From Fallopia convolvulus (lineage: Eukaryota; Streptophyta; Magnoliopsida; Caryophyllales; Polygonaceae), in assembly GCA_964016875.1 (NCBI GenBank), contig OZ024735.1, positions 15,652,934-15,716,933 of the forward strand: DNA of 64,000 bases. Reading direction: 5' to 3'. The notes beneath the pieces are model-generated. The model worked only from the letters and a program-made list of their open reading frames with translations. It ran no database searches and was not told where the DNA came from. Position numbers and translations under genes: made by a program. Shown in pieces: positions 10,763 through 22,387 of this stretch. Position 1 is the stretch's first letter, and every line of letters begins with the position of its first letter.

Positions 10763-11291
10763 TCATTGAGATAAAAAGATACATGAAGGAATGCGAGCAA
10801 CTTCGATACCAAGAAAATATTTAAGACATCTGAGGTCCTTCATATAGAAACAAGAACTCATGTAATCCTTAAAACGCCTGATCGTAGCAGAATCATTGCC
10901 AGCAACAATGAGATCATCTACATAGACAAGGACGTGAAGAGTAACAGAATGACTCACATAGGAGAAAAGAGACACGACTCTGACGAAATCCAAATCGGCG
11001 TAACACAGTAGACAACTTAGCAAACCAATTACGCGGTGCTTGACGCAAACCGTAAATGGATTTCTGCAGCTTACAGGCTTGGCCAGAATGGCCACTAGAA
11101 TAACCTAGGGGTAAACGCAGATATACTTCCTCAGCTAGATCACCATGAAGAAATGCGTTGTGAACATCCATTTGATAGAGTTCCCAACCACGAATCACAG
11201 CAACAGATAAGAAAGCTCGAATTGTAACCATTTTTGCAACCGGAGCAAAAGTCTCAGAAAAATCAATACCTTCAATCTGACGATCACCCAA
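10763..11291 (-). pseudogene. Copia reverse transcriptase
   Basis: The frame starting at 11291 has the Copia RT entry words IDFSETFAPVAKMVTIRAFL and YQMDVHNAFLHGDLAEEVY, then KLQKSIYGLRQAPRNWF. A second frame holds LVYVDDLIVAGND with the catalytic YVDD intact, then RRFKDYMSSCFYMKDLRCLKYFLGIEV. The frame change lies near 10970-11010. Catalytic residues survive but the polyprotein does not. Confidence 0.92.
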
Positions 11292-11629
11292 GACAACAAG
11301 TCGTGCTTTATGAGGTTCAATGGAGCCATCATAACAGTACTTAATACGAAATGCCCACTTACACCTTATAGGCCTTTTATCTGGCGGAAGGTCTGTTACA
11401 ATTCAGGTTTGATTACGCTCAAGCGCCTAGAGTTTAGAGTGCATAGAAGCACACCATTCAGGATGTTGAACCACTTCAATGTAAGAAGTCGGCTCAACAG
11501 TAGCATGAATGGCAGCTAAAAAATCAACATGTGCTGAAGAAAAACGATCACAAACCACGACATCAGCAGTAGGAAATTTAGTAGAAGGGTTGGAACGAAC
11601 TGTATCACAAATGAAACCTCAAAGCCTAA

Positions 11630-12502
11630 CTAATGGTTGAGGAACACGAGCACTACGATGGACAGCCGGCTGCTCAGCCGAATTATCTGAATCAGTGGGT
11701 GAGATATCCGAACCAGCAGGTGAGTTATTCGAATCAGCAAGGTAGGTATCCGAATCATGCTGTTGCGCCGAAGTGCGCGGCATAGAAGGCGCATCAGAAT
11801 CAGAATTGACCGATGAAAAGTATGAAGCTGAGCTGATGTAGCTCCCCTTGTCGACAGTTTCAGTAGCAACCGGAGAATAAAAAATGGACGGGTGTTGGAC
11901 GGGTGAGGTGTGTCCGCCAAAGATGTAGTCGATGTTGGAAGAGACGAAAAAGGAAAATGATTCTCATAAAAAATGACGTCTAGACTAACAAAGACAGCCT
12001 TGGAATCAAGATCAAAGCTAAGAGGCCAAGCGCCAGCCACATTTACCAATCGGATATCCAATAAAGATACATCGTCTACTCTGAGCCGCAAACTTGTCCT
12101 TATTTCGGGGAATTTGAGAGGCATAGGCAAGACACCCAAAACCCGAAAATAATAATAGTTTGTTTTCAGACCATATAATAATTCATAGGGTGTTTTTCCA
12201 TCATGGATTGGAGACGGAAGGCAATTAATCAAATACGCCACAGTTAAGATACAATCTCCCCAAAAATAAAGGGGAATATGAGCCGTAAAGCGCAAGGCCC
12301 TAGCGACATCCAACAAATGTCTATGTTTACGCTCCACAAGCCCATTTTGTTGTCGAGTATAAGTACAAGAAGTCTCAAATAAAATCCCTGAATCAGCAAA
12401 ATATGAACGAAGAGGCAGAAACTCAGTCTCGTTATCTGCTCTAACGCGTTGAATCGTAGTACTAAATTGAGTAGCAACCATAAAGCAAAATTGTTGAAGC
12501 AA
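11630..12502 (-). pseudogene. Copia integrase core and C-terminal part
   Basis: The frame contains RADNETEFLPLRSYFADSGI (second catalytic aspartate, with the usual NGTEF or NGSEF changed to NETEF) and QQNGLVERKHRHLLDVARAL with the catalytic glutamate. It continues through YFWGDCILTVAYLINCLPSP and KTPYELLYG. The first part of the core is on the preceding frame (12244-13227). The serine- and threonine-rich tail toward 11630 is the linker to RT. Confidence 0.9.
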
Positions 12503-12529
12503 CTAGGAGACCAAACAATTAAATGAACC

Positions 12530-13227
12530 CAAACAATACGAGAATAGTCATCCACATATGTAAGAAAATAAGAGGCACCCGTATAAGAGGTCGTACTGTA
12601 AGCCCCCCAAACATCACAATGTACGAGCTCAAAAAATTTGTTTGCTTTATTCAAACTAACAAGAAATGAGGAACGAGTTTGTTCAGATTTATGGCAAACA
12701 TCACACGGTTTCAAACTAGACAAAGTACTAATAGCAACATCAATTGTAGAAATAGAAGATAAAATTGTAGCAGACGGGTGAGCAAAACGGCAATGCCACC
12801 GCTCAGCAGAAACAACAGCAGACACTTGTGCCGGAGATCCTAAAGCACACAACCAATAAACACCACCATGTTGTTCACCCATAAAAATCATTGTCTTTGA
12901 GGCAGTGGCCTGTAAGACACACCATTTATCAGACAGAATAACCAAACAACTCAGATCACGAGTGAGACAAGCAAAAGACAACAAGTTGCAACTCAGATTT
13001 GGAACTAGCAGCACATTCTGAATAAGAAGAGAACCAAAACACATAGATCCCGCAGATAAAGCACTTGAAACAGAACCATCAAAAAGAATAATCGAAACGG
13101 AATCAATGGAATGCACATCAACTAAAATACTTTTATCCCCACTCATGTGAAAAGAAGCTCCTGAATCAAGAATCCAAGGTAAAGAGGACTTACTAGAGTA
13201 ATCTAGAGGGGCCGATGTGTTATTCAA
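12530..13227 (-). pseudogene. Copia protease, pre-integrase and integrase start
   Basis: The frame opens with PWILDSGASFHMSGDKSI, which contains the intact DSGA protease triad. It then has the pre-integrase zinc region (WHCRFAHPS, CDVCHKSEQTRSSF) and the integrase core start FELVHCDVWGAYSTTSYTGA and YFLTYVDDYSRIVWVHL. A frameshift near 12500 passes to the following integrase frame. The order is typical of Copia. Confidence 0.9.
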
Positions 13228-13495
13228 AGTCTAACTGAATTGAATAACCGAGTTCCATTGCTCCTCCAATAAATTGTGGCCAAACGCTACTCGATCAGGA
13301 GAAGAGGGAGCCGAGGCAGCGACTAAACCAATCTGGTGGGGTGGCTGTACAGCAGCGATGACTGCCGAACCACGAACGTAACCATGCTCTTTGTGAAGCA
13401 AACGTGTCGTTGGCGCCGCGAGTGGACAAATCAATAGTGCCCTGTCCAACAGCAGCCGAATCAGCATCTCGACGGCGATCACGTAATTCACGAGC

Positions 13496-14382
13496 TCACT
13501 CAGGAAAGCCTATAATCTTGAAACATGTTTCCTTGTCATGACCTAGACGAACACAGTGGGTGCAGATCAGAGTTCGGCGGTCGACCGGCGGTGTAGAAGA
13601 GGCCGGACGAAACTGATGAAGAGACAGCGGAAGTAGGGGGATACCGACGAGCCGCAAAAGCCACTGAATCTGAAACACAGTCTCGATCCTTGACAACAGA
13701 CTTGACCCGTTCTTCTTGGGTTTCCAAATAATATACTTTACTGAGTAATGGAAGAGGTTCCTTAGCCATGACATTGGAGTAAAGAGTGTCATAATTCTCG
13801 ATCTGTCTAAACCAGACTATTGATATTACATGAACACTTGTCACACGAGCAAGCCCTAGGCGGCATTTAAGTATTGAGCTCGTCCCATAATCTCTTCAGA
13901 TTACGATAATAAGAAGCAATGGTTTGCCCATTTTAACGACAACAAGCAAGGTCAGAACGAAGTTGTAGAATACGAGGTCCATTGCTGACGGAGAATCGTT
14001 GAGCAAGGTCCTCCCAAAGATCATAAACAGAATCATAATATGTAATAGACGAACGAAGCGACGGATCAATACTTTGAACGACCCATCCGACAAGCATAGA
14101 GTTGATGGGATACCAGTCATCGAACTCATCAGTCCATGCTTCAAGCAAAGGAATTTCGCCCTCAAGAAAGCCGATTTTCCGTTGAGCCCGAAAAGCATTG
14201 CGTAGACCCGTCGTCCATTCGCGATAATTATCACCCTTTAAAACGACCGGGAAAATTGTTAAACCCAGATGATCAGAAGGATGAAGATAATACGGAGTTG
14301 CCGAGTCGAGAATGGGACGGTTTTGTTCTACTGAAAGCGAACCAGAGACCGGGTCCTTGTCCTTGTTCTTGTTATTCGTCAT
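13496..14382 (-). pseudogene. Copia gag
   Basis: The frame from 14382 begins with MTNNKNKDKDPVSGSLSVEQ, then PYYLHPSDHLGLTIFPVVL and GDNYREWTTGLRNAFRAQRK, which is the UBN2-type gag start of plant Copia elements. The second block (13844-13496) includes the zinc knuckle CTHCVRLGHDKETCF. A frameshift near 13900-13930 separates them. Between 13231 and 13491 lies the short gag-protease linker. Confidence 0.88.
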
Positions 14383-14493
14383 TAAGAAGAAGAAATAGTG
14401 GCGGCTATGAAGTGTACTACAGGGGCTTAGAGAGCGGCGGTGAAAGAAGCAAATAGGCTGCCGAAAAAAAACTAGGGTTTGACTCCGATACCA

Positions 14494-14628
14494 TGTAAAT
14501 TTGGGAAACTACGATATACTGCGTAATTCTCAATTTGGGAAAGATTACATTATATAGTAGTTTACAACCTTGAGGCCCAAGACACAATATATACATAAAA
14601 GAACTAATATATACATAAAACCCTAATA
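14494..14628 (-). repeat. 5' LTR of the Copia element
   Basis: Begins TGTAAATTTGGG and ends CCCTAATA, 135 bp. The minus-strand sequence TGGTATCGGAGT (14482-14493) lies immediately inside and resembles the methionine initiator primer site TGGTATCAGAGC with one change. The flanking GACTT at 14629-14633 matches the other end of the element. Confidence 0.88.
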
Positions 14629-14633
14629 GACTT

Positions 14634-16651
14634 GTATATTCTTGAGGTACACTGTTAGAGATAAGCAAAAAGAAAATTATACCTTTTGGTTTATGGATTA
14701 TCCCTGCTCATTTGGCATGTGTTCCCCACAAACAATGAAGCAAATTGGAGAAGAGAAATCTTGTTTCCATTTACATGGATGAATTGCGTTTGGAGATGGT
14801 CGTGTGTTTTTTTGACATTTTTGTGCGTGAGCTCGTGTGTGTTTGACATCTAGATGGTTTTGTGTGTGTATTTTTTGTTGAATTTTTTATACTTTCGTCA
14901 ATTTGTGGTGCTATTGCATCTTTTGAACTTTAGCTGATCATTTTGGCAAGTTTTGATGATGTTTTTTGTTTTTGTCACTTTAGTTGATCAGTTATTGACT
15001 CTAATGTGTTTCTCATGGTTTATGTATAATATGTTTATTCAACTTTATGTGTGTGTGTTCTTGTTCAATTTCTAGTGTTTTTTGTCAGTTTGTACACTAT
15101 TGAATCTATTGATTTGTAGTTGGTTTTGGTAAGTTTTGATGATGTTGTTTTCTGGCTGGTTTACTTATATTGTTTGAGTTTGCTCTTTGGTGATGTGTTT
15201 AGTTCTTTTGGTTCTAATTCATCTATATTTCCCTATTAAATAAAAATAATAAAAATAAAGAACCTTCATCAGAATCAATGGTATATATCAATCTAGGAAC
15301 AAAGATCTACATGTCTCTACAAGCCAAACGGGAAGGTGAAGGAGATTATATACTTAGCTAAAAGTTCTTTCAAAATATCAAAATATATAGAATGGACAAC
15401 AAAAATAACTACACATTTGACATCAAGATTTTTGTCTCGATTGCAAGCAACTAATCCATATATAAATTTGGTCATCGCAGGTTTTGTATCTAGACCAACA
15501 AATTTAAATCAAGTAATTGGGGATCAAAATTGATAAAATGAACTTCGAACTCATCCAACACCACATGTACGCAAAATGATATTTCTCTTTTTTCTTTGTC
15601 TTCACTGTTCAAACATTTGTTAGCTAACAAACGTTAGATATAATTTTATTTTTATTGATTAACAAGCGAGTGGAGATGAGGAAGTTAATGTTTTAGCAAC
15701 ATATGCCAATTAATCAATCAAATACTACAATGCAACTCTTTTGACACAATGTTTTGTGATAAGTGTTGGATTATGTATATTTTGATAAATGGTAGCATGT
15801 AAGTGTATATGCGGCTAGTTGTAGCAAAACATGAAATATTAAGTGCACTATATGCATGCACGTAGAATCAAATACATATATTTTTGGAACTATATATCGT
15901 TTTGGATTTCACTTGTATTGAAGCTTAATTTTAAGCACATTTGGTTAATTATATACTTATTATTATAGTTGAATGTCCATGTTTATAATTATATATCTTA
16001 TATTATTATGTAACATTTTCTATTATTTGTAACATTCATTACATTAGCTAATTAGTGGACCAAATGTAATATTTATGTATCTAATGAAACGGATGTATTA
16101 TTTAAATATATATATATATATATGGTTTTGCAAAAGGTAGTAATGTTACCTTAGGTTAATCAATACAGTACAATACGACTAATATAAGGGCATCTGATGT
16201 AACCATGTGTAAAACGTTAATATTGACTATTGTAATGGTTTTTGGCCCTGTTGTTATAGTAGTCGGCGGTTAAAATAAACAAGTTCTTTGTTAGTGATCT
16301 AACCTGTTTCGGATTTCAATCTAACAGGTTTCAGATCTATTAAGTTCAGTTTATTTCGGATTTTGGATTCAAAATTTGAGTCTTCGTCCTAAAAATTTAG
16401 GGCATTTCAGGTCGGATTTACGGATTGGCCGCTCTAAAACGCGATCAATTAAACGTCAAAGATAATCATGTTTACATGCTCTATAGTGGACTCAGCCGTC
16501 CTCAAAATAACTTTGACCATTATAGTTTCTTTTGTTGAATAAACAATACCGCTTTAAAAGTATATAATCCTATTAATTTAACACGCCGGGACTTGAACCA
16601 ATCATTTATATCATATCGATTAAAAAAACTAATCATTACTCCATTATAGAG
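14634..16651. other. Unassigned AT-rich intergenic DNA
   Basis: Over 2 kb without a supported gene. The part 14820-15200 has related T-rich words such as AGTTTTGATGATGTT twice (14949 and 15131), and there is an AT dinucleotide run near 16107-16122. Short frames exist, such as 15336-15533, but nothing supports them as genes. Confidence 0.6.
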
Positions 16652-16653
16652 TA

Positions 16654-17016
16654 CTCTCGTTCCCCTTTTATTTGTCTAGTATTCCATTTCGAGCGTCTCG
16701 AAATTTTTGTCGTATTTCCCCCCTTTCTTTTTTCATCCATACATTTATTACAAAAATACTCTCAACCAATATCACTTTTTACCCACTTTTTAACTTTACA
16801 TCTCATCAACTGTCCATCTTCTCCTACCTAATATCATATTTTACTTATTTTCTCAATTACCAATACCACTTTACATCTTTTATCTCTATAAAATTACAAA
16901 CATACTCCAAATCAATTTCACCTTTTACCCACTTTACCAAATACCAATACCACTTTACATCTTTCTTAATAACCACAAAAATCGTTCTTTAGGACGAACA
17001 AAAGGGACGGAAGGAG
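16654..17016. mobile_element. Stowaway-like MITE
   Basis: The ends are inverted: CTCTCGTTCCCCTTTTAT on the left, and on the right the reverse complement of CTCCTTCCGTCCCTTTTG. The element is flanked by TA on both sides (16652-16653 and 17017-17018). The 363-bp interior is low in complexity and non-coding. The CTCCCTCCGTCCC-type terminus and TA target are standard for Stowaway/Tc1-Mariner MITEs. Confidence 0.8.
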
Positions 17017-17018
17017 TA

Positions 17019-17360
17019 GATTATATGTATATATAGTAGAAAGTACACACGTGACACGTAGATGCCCATCCTGGGATCACATATATAGAGAGCATGCAAT
17101 TGATAAATTAGCCCCTTTCTCATAGCCGTAGTAGGGAGCTTTCTTTTTTCATTTCAATACAGGTAGCATATATATTTATAGTATATAGGAACCCAAAAGT
17201 AAAAACCCAATATCATAGTAATGATCAAAAGTACTCCGTATTTAAATAGAGGATGGAGTGAAGCCAGGAAATTAAGCAAATAAAACGGAAGTAGAGTACG
17301 CATTGGTCTCTCTGTGTTGATCGAGCTGATGAGAATTAACTAATTGAAAGAGTTGGTCGA
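17019..17360 (-). other. 3' flank of the ERF gene
   Basis: This 340-bp stretch between the Stowaway MITE and the ERF stop codon should contain the 3' untranslated region. No other gene is visible. The MITE therefore lies within about 350 bp of the stop and may supply part of the transcript end. Confidence 0.5.
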
Positions 17361-18038
17361 TCAGAAGAATGAAGAAGGAGGCCCCAGTCCCAGATTAAAG
17401 TGGTCAAGGGCCACGTATTCAGTGCTGGATGAATTAATATTAGCAGGTGGCATGGAGCTGAAAAGCGGGCTATGCACGTACTCAGCTGCAGCGCACAAAT
17501 CATACCCCCAATACGACGCCGTCGACGAGCCCGCCAAGTGATCCCCCAGAGGGTCAGCCGCCCAATCAATCTGCTCCGGCAAGGGAGGCAGCTCCGATGG
17601 CTCGCCGCCGCTGCTGCTTGAAGTTTGAATGGCATTCCCGTAATTATAATCGTAACTAGTATTATATTGGTTTGTAGAGCTCCACGTGGCGGCTGGAAGT
17701 GGCTCCTGGGGATGGGGCGGGCGGTGGGAGAGCGGGTCGTCCGGGAAGGGGATGTCGGTGACGGTGTTGGAGCCTGGGGCGGAGTCGGAGTAGACGAAGT
17801 TGGTGCGGGCGTAGGACCCGCGCCTGGACCGGGCGGCTCTGTCGTAGGAGAGGGCGGCCTCCTCCGCTGAGTCGAAGGTTCCAAGCCAGTGACGCTCCTT
17901 GGTGGTGGGGTCTCGTATCTCCGCTGCGTACCGGCCCCACGGCCTCCGCCGAACGCCCAAGAACTTGATCCCGGATTCTGGTAGGGGAGGGCAGCTGCTC
18001 TGCTTCTTACTCATGGTTATATTTGGCTTGAGTTGCAT
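17361..18038 (-). CDS. LEP: AP2/ERF transcription factor, LEAFY PETIOLE-like
   Basis: A 225-residue intact frame encodes a single AP2/ERF domain near residues 26-85: FLGVRRRPWGRYAAEIRDPT, the WLGTFDSAEEAALSYDRAA block and ARTNFVYSD. The domain binds GCC-box-type DNA in the nucleus. The tail has SELPPLPEQIDW and YVHSPLFSSMPP, which match the conserved C-terminal words of LEP/PUCHI-type ERFs (group VIII), regulators of leaf and floral or lateral organ development. Two in-frame ATGs exist. The second (18014) gives MSKKQ, which resembles LEP N-termini and has a better context, so the true protein may start there. There is no intron, as is usual for this group. It is the only clear cellular gene in the window. 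Orthology to LEP rather than PUCHI is inferred. Confidence 0.93.
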   Translation of the reverse strand: MQLKPNITMSKKQSSCPPLPESGIKFLGVRRRPWGRYAAEIRDPTTKERHWLGTFDSAEEAALSYDRAARSRRGSYARTNFVYSDSAPGSNTVTDIPFPDDPLSHRPPHPQEPLPAATWSSTNQYNTSYDYNYGNAIQTSSSSGGEPSELPPLPEQIDWAADPLGDHLAGSSTASYWGYDLCAAAEYVHSPLFSSMPPANINSSSTEYVALDHFNLGLGPPSSFF

Positions 18039-18153
18039 AAATTGGAGCTACGCAAATATTGAGAGATTAGAATAGCTATAGCTATGCGAGAAGGAATAAG
18101 AGTGAGAGCCACAAGTCACAAGTCGGTTGTATGCATACCCTTGCCAAGGCTCT

Positions 18154-18163
18154 CTATATATAG
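18154..18163 (-). promoter_or_regulatory. TATA box of the ERF gene
   Basis: The minus strand reads CTATATATAG about 115-140 bp upstream of the two candidate start codons, a good plant TATA box at normal distance. Sequence upstream (18170-18460) is AT-rich, and the LTR-like block begins about 300 bp upstream of the TATA box. Confidence 0.7.
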
Positions 18164-18462
18164 CAACCTACCACTCACAAAAGTACTCTCTCCTTCTCTC
18201 ATATTGTAAGAGTCTTTAGACTATAACTAGTTGATAACAAGGTCTTCTACCAAAAAAAAAGTTCATAACAGGGTCTTACTTCAGATTTTTCTAAATAAAA
18301 TTTTAATTAATTTACATATAATCTAAATGTTATAATTTAATTAGTAAAATATATCACTACCAATTAATTAATAACATTTTCATATATAGAATTTGTTTAC
18401 AATATTAAATTATATTTTATTATTTAAGTATATATATAAATAATATTTTATTATTAAAAAGG

Positions 18463-19489
18463 TGTCACTCTTGACCCGTTCGGTCGACATTGATGGTGCG
18501 CGAGTTTAACAACGCACAAACTGACAAAATGAGCCGAGATCAAGCCAAGAAAGAGGAGTTCTAAGTCGGCCCCACGGTAGCCCTTGAGGGACGTGCCCCC
18601 GATTTTACTACACCCATCTGAAAAAACCAAAAGGCCAAACACCGCGCACTTCCCACTAAGATGGAAAATGGTCAACGACACGTACGATCCAAGGCAAGGG
18701 GGTTTGCAAGGCCAAACACCATGCACTTCCCACTTAGATGGAAAGTGGTCAATGGCACGATCCAAGGCAAGGGGGTTTGCAAGGCCAAACACCACGCACT
18801 TCCCACTAAGATGGAAAGTGGCCAACGACACGATCCAAGGCAAGGGGGTTTGCAACGCCAAACACTGCGCACTTCCCACTAAAATGGAAAGTGACCAACT
18901 GCACGATCCAAGGCGAGGGGATTTGCAAAGCCAAAACATCGCACCACTTAAAGGGAGCCTGCACACATTCAAGTTAACAAGACCGCCTTCTTTAGTCGAT
19001 CAAAGGCCACCTTTCTTTCGACCAACCAAAAATTGCCTCTCTTTCGACCAACCAAAAACTGCCTCTCTCTCGACCAATCAAATGGTAACAAGTCACTCGT
19101 CCCACATCGACAAATCACGAAAACCACACTTTCCAAATATCTATAAAAAGGGGAAGAACGTGAATGTTATGAGAGTCGGAGAACAACTCTAACTCAAGAC
19201 CTATCTTGCTCGCAGAGATCGACGTGTTGAAGCAATCGTTAAGACTGCACTGTAATCCTGGAAAGGTCAATAAAAAGACCTCAAGTCATTAAAAAGTAAC
19301 TATCTCGAATCTCAGTAGAGAGTTCTCGAACAATCTGAAAGTTGTAATCTCGAATCTCAGGAGAAATATCTCGAATAATCCAAAACTTGTAATCCCGAAT
19401 CGCAATTATAATTAAAGTGATGGTCTGTTTTGTCCTATCTAATAATCACGTGCCTTGATATTAGTGCTAGTTTATTTCGGTTTTCAACA
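18463..19489 (+). repeat. LTR-like block (solo or truncated LTR)
   Basis: The block starts TGTCACTCTTGACCC and ends TTTTCAACA. It contains the layout of an LTR: repeats in the upstream part, a TATA-like CTATAAAAAGG near 19140, and AATAAAAAG near 19269 as a possible polyadenylation signal. No matching 5-bp flanks were found (AAAGG and CGCAT), so it may be truncated or old. No second copy is in the window. The TG/CA ends and layout are observed; the LTR identity is inferred. Confidence 0.55.
18632..18950. repeat. About 73-bp tandem array in the LTR-like block
   Basis: Copies begin at 18632, 18710, 18783, 18856 and 18929 with GCCAAACACC-like words and share CACTTCCCACT, GATGGAAAGTGG and GATCCAAGGCAAGGGG. 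The first copy is 78 bp because of a 5-bp insertion and the others are 73 bp. It lies in the likely U3 part of the LTR, a common place for enhancer-like repeats. Confidence 0.8.
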
Positions 19490-19717
19490 CGCATGAAAAA
19501 ATCGTCTTGACTTTTATCGAATCAAGATGGTCCTGTGGTACGGAAGAAAATTCCTATACCACTTGTATGGGTGTACGAATATACGAATTGGGCACCCTAA
19601 TCTGCATGCGTACTCATGAGTAAGGCCTAGAGGCTTTGAAGATATTATATTACGAATATAATATGATTCATAGGAACAATTGTGTGTACAATTTTTGGTA
19701 AGTAATTATATGTGCGA

Positions 19718-19720
<3 letters not shown>

Positions 19721-19759
<39 letters not shown>

Positions 19760-19800
19760 CATTATTATTATTATTATTTTTATATTATTTTTTTCTTTAT
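19721..19800. repeat. ATT/TTA microsatellite
   Basis: An almost uninterrupted TTA trinucleotide run with a few changes (one C near 19760). It lies about 80 bp outside the left end of the large MULE. Confidence 0.95.
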
Positions 19801-19881
19801 TATCTTTAATAAGCTAGATATTATCTTATTTCTGGATAGTATTTATTATGCACTTTTATTCTATCTTTGTGGCTATTATTG

Positions 19882-20125
19882 GAATTTTTTCCATCATGGG
19901 CTTAAAAAATAAAAGAATTCTCAATATAGGCTTGTTTAAAAAATAATGTCCAAAATAGGCTAGCTACTTAGTTCGGATAGAGTTGCTCTAATGTACTGCA
20001 CACTGTTTTGTACATATTATTTTATTAAAAATGACCTAGTAGAAGGGAAGGCCAGACTTTAATATTTTTGTTTTAAAAAAAAGCCTATGGTTTTGGACTA
20101 ATTATATTTTGGACAATTTATTTAG
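19882..20125. repeat. Left terminal inverted repeat of the MULE
   Basis: Aligned to the reverse complement of 47199-47496. Shared blocks include GGGCTTAAAAAATAAAAG, TAGGCTTGTTTAAAA, AATAGGCTAG and, at the inner end, AAAGCCTATGGTTTTG and TTGGACAATTTAT. The copies have diverged by substitutions and indels, so the insertion is not very recent. It probably also contains the transposase promoter, because the first ATG of the transposase lies only about 265 bp further in. Confidence 0.88.
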
Positions 20126-20902
20126 GCTGTTGATTTATGCACACGAAATTTTTTATAAGCGCACACAGAAATGCGCGCAACGGGGATGCACGCGAACCGG
20201 TGCTTGGCGGCGCAATGGGTCGGGCAACGCTGTTGCGCGCAACATTGTTTCGTGCAGCCGCGCAACAACGTTGCGCGTAGTTCAACTGCACTTTTGAAAA
20301 AGTGTCGTTGGACTTGCGAATTTTCCCCTATAAATACCTATTTCAATTCTCATATTTGGCAGACCTTCATTCCACATCATTGCTTAAAAATGTCGTCAAG
20401 AGAAGAAGATACGTCATCAAGCGATTACCATCCCGAGGAGGAAGATTCGTCGTCAATCGATAGTTTCATAGGCGAGGATGAGGAAGGTGTACCCAGAGAA
20501 AAGTACGGAACCGATTCCGATGCATCAAGCGAGCCAAAAAAGGTATTTTTCAAAGTATAGTTTAAAATACGAATGTAGTATATTGAAATTATAGTATTAG
20601 GATAGTGTAATTTATAATATTTTGTTTATACATTTTGAAATCATATGTTGTCGGAATAGATTTTTCTATTGCTTTCCACTACGATGGGTTGTGGAGTTAC
20701 CGAAGAGAAATGCTCGATTGGGCTAGACAAACTGCAGTTTCAAAAAAATTTGTACTAGTCATAAAAACCTCAAATCGAAACCGGTCATACTCACTTATGA
20801 CCTAGCCGGTACATATAGATGTGGCAAGAGGGTGTTGCCCGGACTGGAAAATAGGAGCATTTATAAGCCACTTACCGATACTCCGACCAGGAAGTGTGGA
20901 TG

Positions 20903-22372
20903 TGTTGATAGGGTTTCTTAACAACAAATAAATTTGTAGTCAAGACCCCGCTGAGTATAGAGAGGTCAGCATCGTCCACGGGAAGCAAGGTTGTTCGTTT
21001 ATCAACTACTAAAAAGCAAACAAAATCCAACAAAACACTCACAAGCAGCCTCGTTAACGACGTTGTCAGGGTCGTTAACGAACCACCGTACACAAAAGAC
21101 TCAATCTAACGACCTAAATAAGTTCGGTACTGAGCCAACTAACTCAGCAACGAAATTCACTTAAAGATAATTCAAATAAAAACGAAGATCTAGGACTAGG
21201 GACACCACAACATAGTCATGCATATAAACTCGTAAGAAGAATAGATCATGCCTTTAAACAGATAGATTGATCAACTTTCGTTGACTATTAAGTAAATTAA
21301 CCTACTTTCGTAACCCAATTCACTTAATTGCCTGTTTTAGATCTAAAGCTTGAAACTTTCGTATTCAAACAATATCAACTTTCAAGTTACTAACTTTCTC
21401 TTTCAATCAAGTTAAAAACTCAAATTACCTCAACTTTCAGGTCGGTATAAGCTCAACAAACAATCTCAATAATAGATAAAAGGCATTCAACACACAATCT
21501 TACTCATCAAACATGCTTAACTATGCCGGGCTTAACCCCGATCTTAGAAAAGAAGACTACTCACTAATCATAACTATGAGACAAATAAATTCAATAAAAG
21601 AAACATTGAAAACAAATTACTACTCAAATTAATAACAAAATATTGTCTTACAGAAAATCAGAAGAAACCGAAAATATGCAAAGTACCGAACCAAAATCTC
21701 GATCAACGAACTCGGTAACCTTCGTTCACCAACCTCCGACTCGACTCCGATCCTCTCCTCGGCTTACTCGGCTCTTCCTCTTCCTTCAAAATTCCCCCCC
21801 TCTCTAGGATAAACAAGAGGGCTATTTATACTAAAAAGGCTAAAAACTAATAAGGCTAGAATATAAAAACTTTCCTAAAAAGATAGAAATAAAAACCTAA
21901 AAGATAGAAACAAAATCTAGAAAGATAACAAGACCTAAAATACATAATATAATAACCCTAAAATTTATAAAAAGATACTCTACCGACACGGAAATAATTT
22001 CCCGCACAAGATCGGTGAGTTACAAAGTCAACCCTCGAAATTTCTATCACGTGGCCTCGTTAACGAGCCCTCACAGCCTCGTTAACGAGCCTGGGCTTGG
22101 TTTCTTCCATACTTCATCTCGTGAATCTTAGACTCTGCCTTCTCCATACTTGTATTCCTTCGTCTTTCATTGTAGCGCTCCAAATTCAGCTCCTTATAGC
22201 ACCTTTTCCTTGCTAAAACCTACAAAATACACAAAATAGAGTAGCTTCCATACTTTCTATGAAAATATGCAAAACCATCCAAAAACACACTAAACTAAAC
22301 CTAATGTTATCAAAACTAATCCTAATAAACAAAGAAAACCTACTAAAAACTATACTAAAAATACGAACATCA
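20903..22372 (-). repeat. 3' LTR of E1
   Basis: Begins TGTTGATAGGG and ends ACGAACATCA on the plus strand, 1470 bp. It contains four TCGTTAACGA palindromes in two pairs (21051/21072 and 22057/22079). It differs from the other LTR by scattered substitutions and indels, including a C-run with extra bases near 21793. Confidence 0.93.
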
Positions 22373-22387
22373 AAATACCCCATACTT
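22373..22387 (-). other. Polypurine tract of E1
   Basis: The minus strand reads AAGTATGGGGTATTT directly before the 3' LTR start. The same word AAGTATGGGG recurs at 23909, 25742, 25988 and 26969 (plus-strand coordinates of the complement) and in E2, so the tract may be one of several copies of a wider signal. Confidence 0.7.

Larger units (their letters stand above)
9828..14628 (-). mobile_element. Complete but inactive Ty1/Copia retrotransposon
   Basis: Two short LTRs (9828-9956 and 14494-14628) frame a 4.8-kb element with the Copia order on the minus strand: gag, protease, integrase, RT, RNase H. The target duplication GACTT is perfect (9823-9827 and 14629-14633). The primer site for initiator methionine tRNA is at 14482-14493 and a polypurine tract at 9957-9968. 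Coding regions contain many frameshifts and stops, so it can no longer move by itself. The LTRs differ by several indels, which suggests an old insertion. Confidence 0.93.

Noticed and set aside
16672..16992. 106-codon plus-strand frame
   Set aside because: It lies wholly inside the Stowaway-like MITE and is low in complexity.
17336..17940. Proline-rich frames overlapping the ERF gene on the same strand
   Set aside because: They are alternative-frame shadows of the ERF coding region. Only the 17361-18038 frame has the AP2 domain.
18584..19192. 202-codon plus-strand frame
   Set aside because: It runs through the 73-bp array of the LTR-like block, and no domain is seen.
18463..19489. A full retrotransposon at this position
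   Set aside because: Only one LTR-like block is present with no internal region, and the flanks do not form a target duplication.
19712..19912. Tyrosine-rich 66-codon frame
   Set aside because: It is a translation of the TTA microsatellite.
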